Part shown: positions 17,391-24,340 of the stretch, piece by piece
Numbering within the stretch: position 1 is the stretch's first letter
Layout of the letters: each line of letters begins with the position of its first letter
NCBI RefSeq assembly: GCF_014641555.1
Contig: NZ_BMHY01000002.1
Location: 1 to 64,000 of the forward strand
Direction of reading: 5' to 3'
Length of the DNA stretch: 64,000 nt
DNA from: Paenibacillus radicis (ex Gao et al. 2016)
GTDB lineage: Bacteria; Bacillota; Bacilli; Paenibacillales; Paenibacillaceae
Made by a program: the position numbers and the translations under genes
The notes under the pieces: model-generated
Told to the model about the DNA's origin: nothing
Database searches by the model: none
The model's input: only the letters and a program-made list of their open reading frames with translations

Positions 17391-18245
17391 ATGATTCGCC
17401 TTACAACTTCGAATCTGGACATTGCTTATGATGATCGCCTTATCGTTCAAAATCTAAATATCGCTATCCCGCAAGGAAAAATTACTGCGCTTGTGGGTTC
17501 AAACGGATCGGGCAAATCGACGATTCTAAAAACGATGGCACGCTTGATGAATCCTTCAGGCGGTCAAGTCATGCTGGACGGCAAGTCCATCCATAAGCAA
17601 TCGACCAAAGAAGTGGCGAAGCAGCTTGCAATCCTTCCGCAAAACCCGACTGCACCGGATGGCTTGGCAGTAGCCGAGCTTGTTTCTTACGGACGTTTTC
17701 CTTATCAGAAGGGCTTTGGCTCGATGACGAAGGATGACCGTAAAATCGTAAGCTGGGCGATCGAAGCGACGGGAATGACCGAATTCGCTGATCGTCCTGT
17801 CGACCAACTGTCTGGCGGCCAACGCCAACGTGCCTGGATCGCAATGGCATTGGCGCAGGAAACGGATATTTTGTTCCTCGACGAGCCGACTACATTCCTC
17901 GATATGGCGCATCAGCTGGAGGTTCTCCATTTGCTGCAAAAGCTGAACGAACGCAACCAGCGTACCATCGTTATGGTTGTTCATGATTTGAACCATGCTT
18001 CCCGTTATGCGCATCATATGATTGCGATTAAAAAAGGAACGGTCGTCGGAGAAGGTTCTCCAGTGGAAGTTATGACGCCGGACATTATGCGTGAAGTGTT
18101 CAATATTGAGGCTGATATCGTACCGGATCCGCGTACGGGCGTACCGCTTTGCCTGCCGTTTGCGCTGGCTGCGGAGCCGGTAGCAGATAAAGCGATGGAT
18201 CAGCTTGCCCCTGCTCCGGCCATGTTGGCTGCTGCTGGAGCATAG
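17391..18245 (+). CDS. Fe-siderophore ABC transporter ATPase (FecE/YusV type)
   Basis: A 284-residue ATPase. Walker A is GSNGSGKST, the signature [10 protein letters not shown], Walker B ILFLDEPT, and the switch His is in [12 protein letters not shown], all matching FecE/FhuC/YusV. It would power uptake of ferric siderophores on the cytosolic side of FecCD-type permeases. The gene is alone: a Fur box and promoter lie upstream and a terminator directly downstream. In Bacillus subtilis the orphan YusV serves several siderophore systems; this gene may do the same. The Shine-Dalgarno AAGGAG is twelve bases from ATG, a little far. Confidence 0.88.
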   Translation: MIRLTTSNLDIAYDDRLIVQNLNIAIPQGKITALVGSNGSGKSTILKTMARLMNPSGGQVMLDGKSIHKQSTKEVAKQLAILPQNPTAPDGLAVAELVSYGRFPYQKGFGSMTKDDRKIVSWAIEATGMTEFADRPVDQLSGGQRQRAWIAMALAQETDILFLDEPTTFLDMAHQLEVLHLLQKLNERNQRTIVMVVHDLNHASRYAHHMIAIKKGTVVGEGSPVEVMTPDIMREVFNIEADIVPDPRTGVPLCLPFALAAEPVADKAMDQLAPAPAMLAAAGA

Positions 18246-18259
18246 CTTATACGACGGAG

Positions 18260-18296
18260 AAAGCTGTGCCGTTGCCGGCACAGCTTTCTTTTTTTG
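18260..18296 (+). terminator. Terminator of the siderophore ATPase gene
   Basis: AAAGCTGTGCC and GGCACAGCTTT pair and run into a long T-tract. Confidence 0.9.
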
Positions 18297-18315
18297 AAAA
18301 AAGTTAAAATAACAG

Positions 18316-18344
18316 TTGCATTCCTTTCGCAAAGGTGATATATT
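18316..18344 (+). promoter_or_regulatory. Promoter of the second tRNA cluster
   Basis: TTGCAT at 18316-18321 and TATATT at 18339-18344, spacer 17 bp, about 50 bp before the first tRNA. Confidence 0.7.
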
Positions 18345-18393
18345 ATTACTTGTCGCCGCGATGAAACAATCGCCGAAACGACGAATGAAACGT

Positions 18394-18468
18394 GCGGAAG
18401 TGGCTCAGCGGTAGAGCATCGCCTTGCCAAGGCGAGGGTCGCGGGTTCGATTCCCGTCTTCCGCTCCA
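18394..18468 (+). tRNA. tRNA-Gly (GCC)
   Basis: Acceptor GCGGAAG pairs with CTTCCGC; CCA at 466-468 of this kilobase. Anticodon loop TTGCCAA gives GCC. Confidence 0.95.
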
Positions 18469-18478
18469 TAATTTTTTT

Positions 18479-18555
18479 GCGGCCTTAGCTCAGCTGGATA
18501 GAGCGTTTGACTACGAATCAAAAGGTCAGGAGTTCGAATCTCTTAGGCCGCGCCA
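18479..18555 (+). tRNA. tRNA-Arg (ACG)
   Basis: Acceptor GCGGCCT pairs with AGGCCGC; encoded CCA. Loop CTACGAA gives anticodon ACG, whose A34 would be edited to inosine by TadA. Confidence 0.95.
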
Positions 18556-18580
18556 CTTTTACTTACTTAATTGCAAATGT

Positions 18581-18657
18581 CGGGATGTAGCTCAGCTTGG
18601 TAGAGCACCTGGTTTGGGACCAGGGGGTCGCATGTTCAAATCGTGTCATCCCGACCA
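18581..18657 (+). tRNA. tRNA-Pro (TGG)
   Basis: Acceptor CGGGATG pairs with CATCCCG; encoded CCA. Loop TTTGGGA gives anticodon TGG. Confidence 0.95.
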
Positions 18658-18665
18658 GTTATTTT

Positions 18666-18739
18666 GCGGGTGTAGTTCAATGGTAGAACTTTAGCCTTCC
18701 AAGCTAATAGCGTGGGTTCGATTCCCATCACCCGCTCCA
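18666..18739 (+). tRNA. tRNA-Gly (TCC)
   Basis: Acceptor GCGGGTG pairs with CACCCGC; encoded CCA. Loop CTTCCAA gives anticodon TCC. Last gene of the cluster. Confidence 0.95.
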
Positions 18740-18755
18740 TCTAATTAAATTCCGA

Positions 18756-18786
18756 AAGCCTTGCGCAGCAAGGCTTTTTTTGTTTT
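18756..18786 (+). terminator. Terminator of the second tRNA cluster
   Basis: AAGCCTTGC and GCAAGGCTT pair and run into a T-tract. Confidence 0.9.
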
Positions 18787-19007
18787 TGTTTTTCTCGGCG
18801 GCATATATTATGCCCTTTTCTGGGGCAGTTTTGGGGCGAAACCTTGTAAAAGCCCGGCCAGTATTGGCAAATACCGCTACTCAGTTGTCAATCTGGGCGG
18901 CGCTTGCTAGAATATAAAGATGTCCGTTAGCCTGTGCGTACAAGCTCAAAGCGCATAAGCGGCGGGAAAATCCCATACAGCATGGTAGTTGGAAAGGATA
19001 CTTAAAA

Positions 19008-19532
19008 ATGAAATTAACATGGAAGCGTACAGCGTTAGCTTGCGCGCTGGTTGTATGTCTCGCACTGAGTGCCGGTTGCGCGAAAGGCAGCAGCAACAGC
19101 AGCAATGGAGGCGGAATACCTACTTTCACGGATATTGATAAAGTGAATACGGGTGATGAACAAGTAGTCGGCAATCCGTTTGAGGCAGCCGGAGTAAGCG
19201 ATCCTATCGCGTTTGGTAAAATGTTTCGGGACGTTCGTGTTTCGGTTATGATTCATCACAAGGAAAAGCTGGCTGATCTCATTCTTTATCCGTTAATGGT
19301 TCATGACGGCAAAGAAACACGTACAATTGAGGACAAAGCTCAATTTCTTGAGGAGTACGATACAATCATTACAGCCGATGTTGAGAAAGTACTGAAGGAT
19401 CAAAGGGTCAATGCCTTGATGGCAACAGAAGAGGGTGTAATGGCGGGAAGCGGCGAAGTCTGGTTCCGCGCTACGAAGGATAACCCGCAGAAGTATGGCG
19501 TATTCGCTATTCTTACGACAAAAATGAAGTAA
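19008..19532 (+). CDS. Lipoprotein of unknown function
   Basis: A 174-residue protein with a signal sequence ending in LSAGC, followed by a Ser/Asn/Gly-rich spacer, so it is anchored outside the membrane. The body is a compact mixed fold with VSVMIHHKEKLADLILYPL and a final segment MAGSGEVWFRATKD that recalls NTF2/DUF4440-like secreted domains. I do not recognise a named family. The ATG follows AAAGGA. It stands between the tRNA cluster and the Fur-regulated binding-protein gene but lacks its own Fur box. Confidence 0.65.
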   Translation: MKLTWKRTALACALVVCLALSAGCAKGSSNSSNGGGIPTFTDIDKVNTGDEQVVGNPFEAAGVSDPIAFGKMFRDVRVSVMIHHKEKLADLILYPLMVHDGKETRTIEDKAQFLEEYDTIITADVEKVLKDQRVNALMATEEGVMAGSGEVWFRATKDNPQKYGVFAILTTKMK

Positions 19533-19685
19533 TTGGTTAGTAGAAAGGTATCCAACCGTTCCGACGGGGGATATCTTTTTTCTTTCTATAGCCTTTAGAA
19601 ACAGACTCCGGTTTACGTTTATCCCAAAAAAATCGTAACGTTTCTCCATTGTTTCAAGGAGTAATCTTTATTATGATTCACAATA

Positions 19686-19704
19686 GATAATGATTATCAT
19701 TATC
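19686..19704. promoter_or_regulatory. Perfect Fur box
   Basis: Positions 19686-19704 are GATAATGATTATCATTATC, matching the 19-bp Fur consensus exactly. A TATAAT element at 19706-19711 adjoins it, so Fur would cover the promoter of the binding-protein gene. Confidence 0.93.
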
Positions 19705-19740
19705 TTATAATAAATCATTTATTGGGGGAACTAAAATCAG

Positions 19741-20721
19741 ATGCATACGGTACGAAAAATTGTCGTCACTATAGCAGCAACAGCGTTGACGGCCGCTATG
19801 CTAGCGGCTTGTGGCACGAAGGCCAATGGAGGAGTAAATACGGGGAGTTCGGCCACGATAGAGCCAAGCGCAAGCCAAACAGAAGCAGCCACTAGATCTG
19901 TTGTGGATTCAAAGGGGCATACGGTTGAGATTCCAACTCATCCTCAAAAGGTTGTATATACAGGAAGTGATCTGGGAGATGTACTGGCACTCGGAATTAA
20001 ACCGGTCGGTGCTGATCTAGAGGTAATTGCTTCACAAGTAGTATTTCCAGACTTGCTGACGGGTATCGAGGACGTTGGCGAAGCAGCGACAAATCCAGAG
20101 AAGATACTTGCACTTGAGCCAGACCTCATTTTTATGGATAGCGGCAGTACCCTCTATGAACCTAAAGATTACGATGTGCTTAATAAGATTGCACCTACCG
20201 TTACCTATGACAGGCTGACTACCTTTGAGCGATTGCTTGCAATCGGAGATCTGCTGGGCAAGAAACAAGAAGCCGAGCAATGGATCAATGACTTTAAAGG
20301 GAAAGCAGAGGAAGTTAAAAAACAGCTGGATGTAAAAGAAGGCGAAACAGCTGCTGTTTTCATTCGGCTGGGTAAGCAATTTTATGTCATGGGAGATAGC
20401 GGCTTCGCCAATATTTTGTACGATACGCTTGGATATGCACCTACGCCAAAAATTCAGAAGGAATTGATTGATACCAATGAAAGATTCACGGATATATCGA
20501 ACGAGGTTTTGCCCGAATACTCCGGAGATTATCTGTTTATACTCACGGATGATGACGAGGCGGCAAGGGCGGCTTCCGAATCTTTCACCCAGGATAAAGT
20601 GTTCAAATCCATTGAAGCGGTAGCTAACAAACGAGTTTATTATATTGAAACGAAATGGAATTTTGATGATCCGGTTACGAAGGACAGATTGCTGGATGAG
20701 CTGCCGAAAATTTTGAATTAA
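19741..20721 (+). CDS. Fe-siderophore-binding lipoprotein (FeuA/FhuD type)
   Basis: A 326-residue binding protein for a ferric siderophore. The signal peptide ends in the lipobox MLAAC. The periplasmic-binding fold 2 motifs are present: VVYTGSDLGDVLALGIKPVGAD near residue 75, then NPEKILALEPDLIF. The C-terminal lobe ends in the usual KDRLLDELPKIL. The ATG follows GGGGGA, behind a perfect Fur box. No FecCD permease follows; the next gene is a Btr-like regulator carrying a similar binding domain. The siderophore is unknown. Confidence 0.88.
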   Translation: MHTVRKIVVTIAATALTAAMLAACGTKANGGVNTGSSATIEPSASQTEAATRSVVDSKGHTVEIPTHPQKVVYTGSDLGDVLALGIKPVGADLEVIASQVVFPDLLTGIEDVGEAATNPEKILALEPDLIFMDSGSTLYEPKDYDVLNKIAPTVTYDRLTTFERLLAIGDLLGKKQEAEQWINDFKGKAEEVKKQLDVKEGETAAVFIRLGKQFYVMGDSGFANILYDTLGYAPTPKIQKELIDTNERFTDISNEVLPEYSGDYLFILTDDDEAARAASESFTQDKVFKSIEAVANKRVYYIETKWNFDDPVTKDRLLDELPKILN

Positions 20722-20819
20722 ACCAGACCGGTTCGTTGGCGTCCTATTGCTGTGAAAGTAAGAAGCTTGCAACTCCATGTTGCTAAGCTTCTTTTTATTT
20801 TATACAATTATTATACAAA

Positions 20820-20834
20820 TGATAATCGTTCTCA
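20820..20834. promoter_or_regulatory. Fur box upstream of the Btr-like regulator
   Basis: TGATAAT-C-GTTCTCA is a 7-1-7 site with a weaker second half, 28 bp before the start codon. Confidence 0.65.
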
Positions 20835-20861
20835 AATACGTCATTGGCGGGAGGACCCGTA

Positions 20862-22559
20862 TTGGAACAGAACGAGCAGGAAACGCCATCACTTCTTGAT
20901 GTTAGATTTGCTATCGATAAAGAGGGTAAATGGGACAGTCATAGACATTCAATAGATGCTAGCGTGCTGGAAGGACATCACGCCATAGTTGTATTTGCGA
21001 AAGGCAACGGCATTCTGCTCGTTAATGGAAGGGCGGTGCAGGTTAGATCTGGCACAGCTGTAATCGTAAGGCCTCAAAGCCAATTGAAAGTGAAGCAACT
21101 GAGTGACAGTGACTTCCTCCTCTCTGGCTATTGGATTACTTTTAATATATACAGCGGTAGCACACTTGTATTAGACATGAAGGGGTGCTTAACATACGAG
21201 CAGCCGCTCGCCCCAGCTCCGTTCATTAAAGTGGTAGATCTGCTGGAGCAGCTTATTAATAAACGACCTAATACGGGTAAGCTGGCGTTATTTAAACAGC
21301 AGATACGCTTGCAGGAACTTCTATTGCTATTACTTGAACATCATGATGAGGCTTCGCAAAGCGTTAAGGATGCCATGCGGGCTGTAGAGCGCTCGGTTGC
21401 TTTTATGAAAGAGCATTATGGTGAAAATATTACGGTAGAGCTGCTGGCCAGGCAGGCAGGCGTGCGGCGCGCAGAATACAGTTCTTTGTTTCAACAGCTT
21501 ACAGGTAATAAGCCTTTGGATTACTTAACAGAGCTGCGGATGAAGCGTGCCAAGGAGCTCCTGCTTCTATCCAATGGGCCGCTTCGAGACATTGCACATC
21601 ATGTCGGTTTTAGGGATGAGTATTATTTCAACCGCAGATTCCGGCAGTCTATGGGTATTTCCCCTAAACAATATGCACGTACTCATCCAAGCAAGCTGAA
21701 TATTACGGATAATCAGGGCTTGAAGATTGAGCTCCCGCTCCAGCCGCAGTATTCCAAAATTGTCGTTGTTGGTTTTCCATTAGGTCATCTAATGGCGCTC
21801 GGGGTGAGGCCTGTAGGCGCTGATATGACTGTAATCGGCAAACAGGTCGTGTATCGGGACAAGCTTCAGCATATTCATGATATTGGTCCAAGTGAGGATT
21901 ATGCAAAAATAAAAGCGCTTGAGCCTGACTTCATCTTCTGCTGCAGCACTGTGAGTTTGACAGAGGTTCCGATATCCCGTATTGCCCCTACTTTGGTCAT
22001 TAATAGAGCAGATTCGAGTTTCGAACAGCTGCGATTAATGGCTGCTGTTGTAGGGAAGAGTCCCTATGCCGAGAAGTGGATTAAGAGCTATAAGACGAAG
22101 CTGAAGGCGATGTGGAGCCAATTACGGCTGGATATTGGGGTTAATGAAACGGCAGCTGTTATTGTCATCGTTGGCGGAGAGCTGTACGTGATGGGCACCA
22201 ATGGACTAGCCTCCACTTTGTATCATCCGCTTGGATTTAAGCCCTCTGAGAAGGTTAGAGAATTAATTGAACAAGGGATTGATTTTCAGGGTATTTCTGT
22301 TGAGATGCTGCAGAATTACACCGGGGATCGACTTTTTTTATTGATTGGTGAGGATCAGGTCTCCTTGGATGCAGCGGAGTTGCTAGTAAAAAGTCCGTTT
22401 TGGCAGGAGCTATTGCCTGTACAAAAAAATCTTGTTTATCGAATGCATGCCAAATGGAACTACGATGATGCCATCACATTGGAACAACTGCTGACTGTAT
22501 TACCAGGTGTTTTGCACAATAAGATCAGCTTGCGCTCGTTGGAAAACAGCCGCTCCTAG
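20862..22559 (+). CDS. Btr-like AraC regulator fused to siderophore-binding domain
   Basis: A 565-residue fusion. The N-terminal cupin-like part (WDSHRHSIDASVLEGHHAIVV, in part) is followed by an AraC domain around residues 185-280 (VELLARQAGVRRAEYSSLFQQ; LRDIAHHVGFRDEYYFNRRFR). From about residue 285 a periplasmic-binding fold 2 domain follows (KIVVVGFPLGHLMALGVRPVGAD). This is the layout of Bacillus Btr, which senses ferric bacillibactin inside the cell and activates its uptake genes. The start is TTG at 20862 behind GGGAGGA; the reading from 20844 would put that site inside the gene. Preceded by a Fur box, so iron starvation likely induces it. Confidence 0.85.
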   Translation: MEQNEQETPSLLDVRFAIDKEGKWDSHRHSIDASVLEGHHAIVVFAKGNGILLVNGRAVQVRSGTAVIVRPQSQLKVKQLSDSDFLLSGYWITFNIYSGSTLVLDMKGCLTYEQPLAPAPFIKVVDLLEQLINKRPNTGKLALFKQQIRLQELLLLLLEHHDEASQSVKDAMRAVERSVAFMKEHYGENITVELLARQAGVRRAEYSSLFQQLTGNKPLDYLTELRMKRAKELLLLSNGPLRDIAHHVGFRDEYYFNRRFRQSMGISPKQYARTHPSKLNITDNQGLKIELPLQPQYSKIVVVGFPLGHLMALGVRPVGADMTVIGKQVVYRDKLQHIHDIGPSEDYAKIKALEPDFIFCCSTVSLTEVPISRIAPTLVINRADSSFEQLRLMAAVVGKSPYAEKWIKSYKTKLKAMWSQLRLDIGVNETAAVIVIVGGELYVMGTNGLASTLYHPLGFKPSEKVRELIEQGIDFQGISVEMLQNYTGDRLFLLIGEDQVSLDAAELLVKSPFWQELLPVQKNLVYRMHAKWNYDDAITLEQLLTVLPGVLHNKISLRSLENSRS

Positions 22560-22570
22560 GAGCGGCTGTT
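22545..22570 (+). terminator. Terminator overlapping the stop of the Btr-like gene
   Basis: AACAGCCGCTCC and GGAGCGGCTGTT pair across the stop codon, followed by a short T-rich run. It may also serve the convergent gene. Confidence 0.65.
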
Positions 22571-22581
22571 GCTTATTTCAG

Positions 22582-23037
22582 TTACGTTCTTTCCCGGTTG
22601 CGGCTGCGCATCCCTGCTAAGCCGAACAGCCCCAGCAGGCCAAGCCAGCCCCAGCCTGAGCCTCTATTAGTAGCTGTGGTTGTGGCAGCAGTAGCTCTGT
22701 AACGATTGCCGTTAACAGTTGTATCATAAGAACCGGCGTTATGGTTATTGTAGGAGTAGCCTCTGTAATTGTTGGTACCCATGCCTGTACCAGTACCAGT
22801 GCCGTATTCCGAGTAAGTGCCTAGACCGTTTCCGGTCGAAAAGCCTCTTCCGGTACCGTTATAGGTGCCGTTGTTATAGGCACCATAGGTTCCGGAGTTG
22901 TTCTGGTAATTGGAGTATGGTGTTATCGGCGACGAAGAAGTGCTATTGCTGTTCATCGAGCTTTGATTGGCATAAGCCGAAGCCGATATGGTCAGTGTCA
23001 GGCATGTAGCTAACATAAATCCAACTGTCTTTTTCAT
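22582..23037 (-). CDS. Secreted WGxxGxxG-type protein
   Basis: A 151-residue protein. A signal peptide (residues 1-23, ending AYA-N) is followed by a low-complexity Gly/Asn/Tyr/Thr-rich region. The C terminus reads WGWLGLLGLFGLAG followed by basic RSRNRERT. This is the WGxxGxxG membrane-tail pattern seen in exported Bacillota proteins: a glycine-striped hydrophobic helix and a positive end, like a protein-sorting signal. It is probably held in the membrane or processed there. The ATG follows AGGAGGG. Function unknown. Confidence 0.75.
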   Translation of the reverse strand: MKKTVGFMLATCLTLTISASAYANQSSMNSNSTSSSPITPYSNYQNNSGTYGAYNNGTYNGTGRGFSTGNGLGTYSEYGTGTGTGMGTNNYRGYSYNNHNAGSYDTTVNGNRYRATAATTTATNRGSGWGWLGLLGLFGLAGMRSRNRERT

Positions 23038-23102
23038 TGGATAATCCCTCCTGATTTTTGGATGATTTTAGTCGGAAAAATACGCCTTAGGCTTGTATAG
23101 TC

Positions 23103-23468
23103 TTATTGGAAGCCTCTTAGGTTATGATTTTCGTAATGGCTGTGTTGTTGTTGCTGATGCTGCGGCTGGAAGCTGTTCATGGAATACTGTTGTTGTTGAG
23201 CAGCAGCGGACTGCTCCAATTGACGGCAAATTTGGGTCACTTGCTGCAATTGTTGTACAGCTTGCTGATGACCATGCAGCGCAGTTTGTATGATTTGAGC
23301 GGCGCGCTGCTCTTTTTGAGCGATTTCCTCAAGTGTTCTCGCGTTTTGCTGCTCTTGCTGCAGCAATTGCTGATACATTTGAGATGCTTGTTGAGTTTGT
23401 TGGATCATTTGTTGTGCGATTTGCTCGCATTGATTGATCTGACTCGACAAGTTTAAGTTCTGGTACAT
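23103..23468 (-). CDS. Gln-rich coiled-coil protein
   Basis: A 121-residue protein with about a third Gln. Heptad-like spacing (IAQQMIQQTQQASQMYQQLL, EEIAQKEQRAAQIIQTAL) predicts coiled coil up to residue 95; the tail is Gln/His/Ser/Asn-rich and disordered. There is no signal peptide. Start chosen at 23468, behind GGAGG; a reading to 23504 has none. Proteins of this kind in Paenibacillus are often annotated as hypothetical and may be spore-associated, but that is a guess. Confidence 0.6.
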   Translation of the reverse strand: MYQNLNLSSQINQCEQIAQQMIQQTQQASQMYQQLLQQEQQNARTLEEIAQKEQRAAQIIQTALHGHQQAVQQLQQVTQICRQLEQSAAAQQQQYSMNSFQPQHQQQQHSHYENHNLRGFQ

Positions 23469-24340
23469 GTATTCAGCCTCCAGATAAGTGAATTGAGTAC
23501 CCACCTATTGTCTTCACATTCGGCAACCATATGCTCCTTGGGCAGCACAATAATAATGGGAAAATGAAAAAAAGAAGCCATAAAGCCAGCGTGTTGTACG
23601 CTTTCTTTATGGCTTTGTTCAATTTAAAGGGCAGTTGGGGTCGTTAAGGCCCTGCGAGGGTCTTAAGCCTTGAGAAGATCACTCATTCTTCGCAGTTAAG
23701 ACCCTGTTAGGGTCTTATTCAATGAAATCGGCTCATTTTCTCGGCTTTTTTTGCCTCATGTGAGTCGTTAAGACCCTGCGAGGGTCTTATGCATCGTGAT
23801 AGCAGGCGGCGTTGACGCAATAAGGCCCTGTCAGGGTCTTAACTCATCCTGACACGACCCTTATAAGGCGCCGGAGCAACAGCGTGCCCAGCACCCAACT
23901 GATTACACTGGTGATTCAAGGGGCGGCTTTATGGTTAAATGTTTACATGCAAGCGAGATAACTAGTCTGTAGGGCATTATTTTGCAGCGGAGTGTCATTC
24001 CATTTAATCCCAGTAACAACAAAAAGGGCAAGCATATAAATCCTTTCATCGAGCTTGGTGATCAGTCGAGAGGTCATAAGTGTCAGGTCAGATATATTCC
24101 GTTAAAGCGGTTGTTCTGGCTCTGTTTTCAAGTTGTCTATCCTCGTGCTTGGCCTTGATTTCGGATCGTTATCCGTATCCTAAATGGAGCTAAAAATGGC
24201 ATCATCATGCTGGAGATGGACTTCCGTGTGACTCGGAGGTGTATTTTTGCTTGTCGACAGGGCTTCAACCCTGCAACATTTTGTAGTATGATGAAATGAG
24301 TTGAAATCGCGTCTAAGACGACGCCCACAGGAGGAAAAGT
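23469..24340. other. Gene-poor stretch before ppc
   Basis: No convincing coding region on either strand. It holds an inverted repeat at 23577-23613 (GCCATAAAG/CTTTATGGC), the four-copy palindrome array at 23645-23841, a small hairpin at about 24218-24241 followed by T, and a -10-like TATGAT at about 24288 that may belong to the ppc promoter. Confidence 0.6.
23645..23841. repeat. Array of four 21-bp palindromes
   Basis: Copies at 23645-23665, 23697-23717, 23769-23789 and 23821-23841. Each has the form TAAGRCCCTG-N2-AGGGTCTTA, a nine-base inverted repeat around a variable core (CG, TT, CG, TC). Start-to-start distances are 52, 72 and 52 bp; the sequences between are unrelated. Confidence 0.9.

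Noticed and set aside
23645-23841. Regularly spaced repeats that could suggest a CRISPR array
   Set aside because: Only four copies, each a 21-bp palindrome, spacers of about 31 and 51 bp of unequal length, and no cas genes in the window.
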